This document shows, piece after piece, positions 5,610-6,564 of a stretch of DNA of 6,564 nt (positions are counted from its first letter, which is position 1; the number at the start of each line of letters is the position of its first letter). Position numbers and translations under genes: made by a program. The notes under the pieces are model-generated. The model saw only the letters and a program-made list of their open reading frames with translations, was not told the DNA's origin and did no database searches. This DNA is from Bacteroidales bacterium (GTDB lineage: Bacteria; Bacteroidota; Bacteroidia; Bacteroidales; ML635J-15), in the NCBI GenBank assembly GCA_007130555.1, contig SLSH01000039.1, positions 1 through 6,564 of the forward strand. The letters run 5' to 3'.

Positions 5610-6564
5610 ATGAAATTTAAAAAATATAAACTTGATAACGGATTAAACCTTATTGTACATAAAGACAAATCAACTCCTGTTGTTGCTTTAAATTTATTGT
5701 ATGATGTGGGAGCAAGAGACGAAAATAAAGACAGAACAGGATTTGCACATTTATTTGAACATCTCATGTTTGGAGGGTCTGAAAATGTGCCGGATTTTGA
5801 TACCGTACTGCAAAAAGCGGGTGGAGAAAACAATGCATTTACTAATAATGATATAACTAATTATTATATTACTGTCCCGAAAGAGAATATTGAAACTGCT
5901 TTTTATCTTGAATCCGACAGAATGTTACAATTGGCTTTTTCCGAAAAAAGTCTGAATGTTCAAAAAAGTGTTGTTGCCGAAGAGTTTAAACAAAGTTATC
6001 TTAATCAGCCTTACGGAGATACCAGTTTATTTCTTAGACCACTTGCATATAAAAAACATCCTTATCAATGGTCAACAATAGGTAAAAATATTGACCATAT
6101 CATAAATGCTAAACTCGATGATGTTAAAGATTTTTTTTATAAATATTATGCTCCAAATAATGCAATACTTGTTGTAGCAGGGAATGTTAATGAAAAAGAA
6201 ATACTTGAATTAACAAACAAATGGTTCGGAGAAATTCAAAAACGAAATGTCCCTGTTCGTAATTTACCTATTGAGCCGAAACAAACTAAAAAAAGAGAAT
6301 TATTTATTGAAAGAAATGTCCCCTCGGATGCAATATATATGGCATATCGTATGTGCGGGAGATTAGATGAGGATTATTATGCAACCGATTTAATTTCGGA
6401 TTTATTGTCAAATGGAAAATCATCAAGATTTAATATAAATTTAATTAAAAAGAAAAAAACATTTTCGGAAATTGATGCATATATTCAGGGCACTCATCAT
6501 CCCGGATTATTTATTATCACCGGAAAACTTTACCCCGAAACAGATTTTAATGTAGCCGAAAATG
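5610..6564 (+). CDS. M16 family zinc metalloprotease (pitrilysin/MPP-like), 3' end outside window
   Basis: The first 318 codons are present and the frame is still open at the window edge. The inverted zinc-binding motif HLFEH is at 47-51 (H47 and H51 ligands, E50 catalytic base) in the typical context GFAHLFEHLMFGGS. The third zinc ligand is expected in VVAEEF at 121-126 (E124 or E125), and the family-typical GGENNAFTNNDITNYY (71-86) and LESDRM (100-105) lie between. Residues from about 165 onward (YYAPNNAILVVAGNV) fit the end of the first M16 domain, and the second domain begins about residue 220. The active-site pattern is complete, so this is the catalytic rather than the inactive M16 partner type. 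The N-terminus is charged and lacks a signal peptide, suggesting a cytoplasmic peptidase (inference). The ATG is preceded by a -7 box but no Shine-Dalgarno. The last part of the second domain, with its substrate-contact residues, is not visible. Confidence 0.93.
   Translation, partial: MKFKKYKLDNGLNLIVHKDKSTPVVALNLLYDVGARDENKDRTGFAHLFEHLMFGGSENVPDFDTVLQKAGGENNAFTNNDITNYYITVPKENIETAFYLESDRMLQLAFSEKSLNVQKSVVAEEFKQSYLNQPYGDTSLFLRPLAYKKHPYQWSTIGKNIDHIINAKLDDVKDFFYKYYAPNNAILVVAGNVNEKEILELTNKWFGEIQKRNVPVRNLPIEPKQTKKRELFIERNVPSDAIYMAYRMCGRLDEDYYATDLISDLLSNGKSSRFNINLIKKKKTFSEIDAYIQGTHHPGLFIITGKLYPETDFNVAEN

Noticed and set aside
5606..5833. Minus-strand open frame of 75 codons over the start of the M16 gene
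   Set aside because: It overlaps the strongly supported zinc-binding region of the protease on the opposite strand and has no independent signals.

Overview
The window is AT-rich DNA (roughly 30% G+C by eye, not counted) and most likely comes from a member of the Bacteroidota. The clearest sign is the promoter type: exact matches to the Bacteroidota -7 box TAnnTTTG lie upstream of three genes, one of them with a correctly spaced -33 TTTG box. The absence of Shine-Dalgarno sequences before every start agrees with this, as do the gene types (RNase R, long-chain polyprenyl synthase, DUF4143 ATPase, M16 protease). Order and genus cannot be read from the sequence with confidence.

Layout. Positions 95-3261 hold a two-gene minus-strand unit: a long-chain trans-polyprenyl diphosphate synthase (IspB type, 2278-3261), followed 56 bp later by ribonuclease R (rnr, 95-2221). 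A -7 box sits just upstream of the synthase and none was found before rnr, so the pair is probably co-transcribed. At the right edge, an M16 zinc-protease gene starts at 5610 on the plus strand and runs out of the window. The housekeeping-type genes therefore diverge from a central region of about 2.3 kb.

That central region (about 3262-5609) looks accessory. A minus-strand gene for a DUF4143-type ATPase with a PD-(D/E)XK-like C-terminus (3700-5052) lies between two direct copies of a 232-bp repeat (3331-3562 and 5309-5540). The copies differ by only six substitutions and two single-base indels. The repeat is full of short perfect inverted repeats, some nested, and one copy reads as an open frame only by accident. 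Just upstream of the ATPase is a 33-bp tandem repeat (5071-5164, nearly three units). Its period places a -33 box in one unit and a -7 box in the next, so the array itself builds two consecutive complete promoters.

How it fits together. The simplest reading (inference) is an ancestral divergent intergenic region carrying one copy of a dispersed hairpin-rich repeat, into which an ATPase cassette plus a second repeat copy was added, or from which it could be lost by recombination between the copies. The points most worth a second look are the promoter-building tandem repeat and the nested-hairpin repeat flanking the ATPase.
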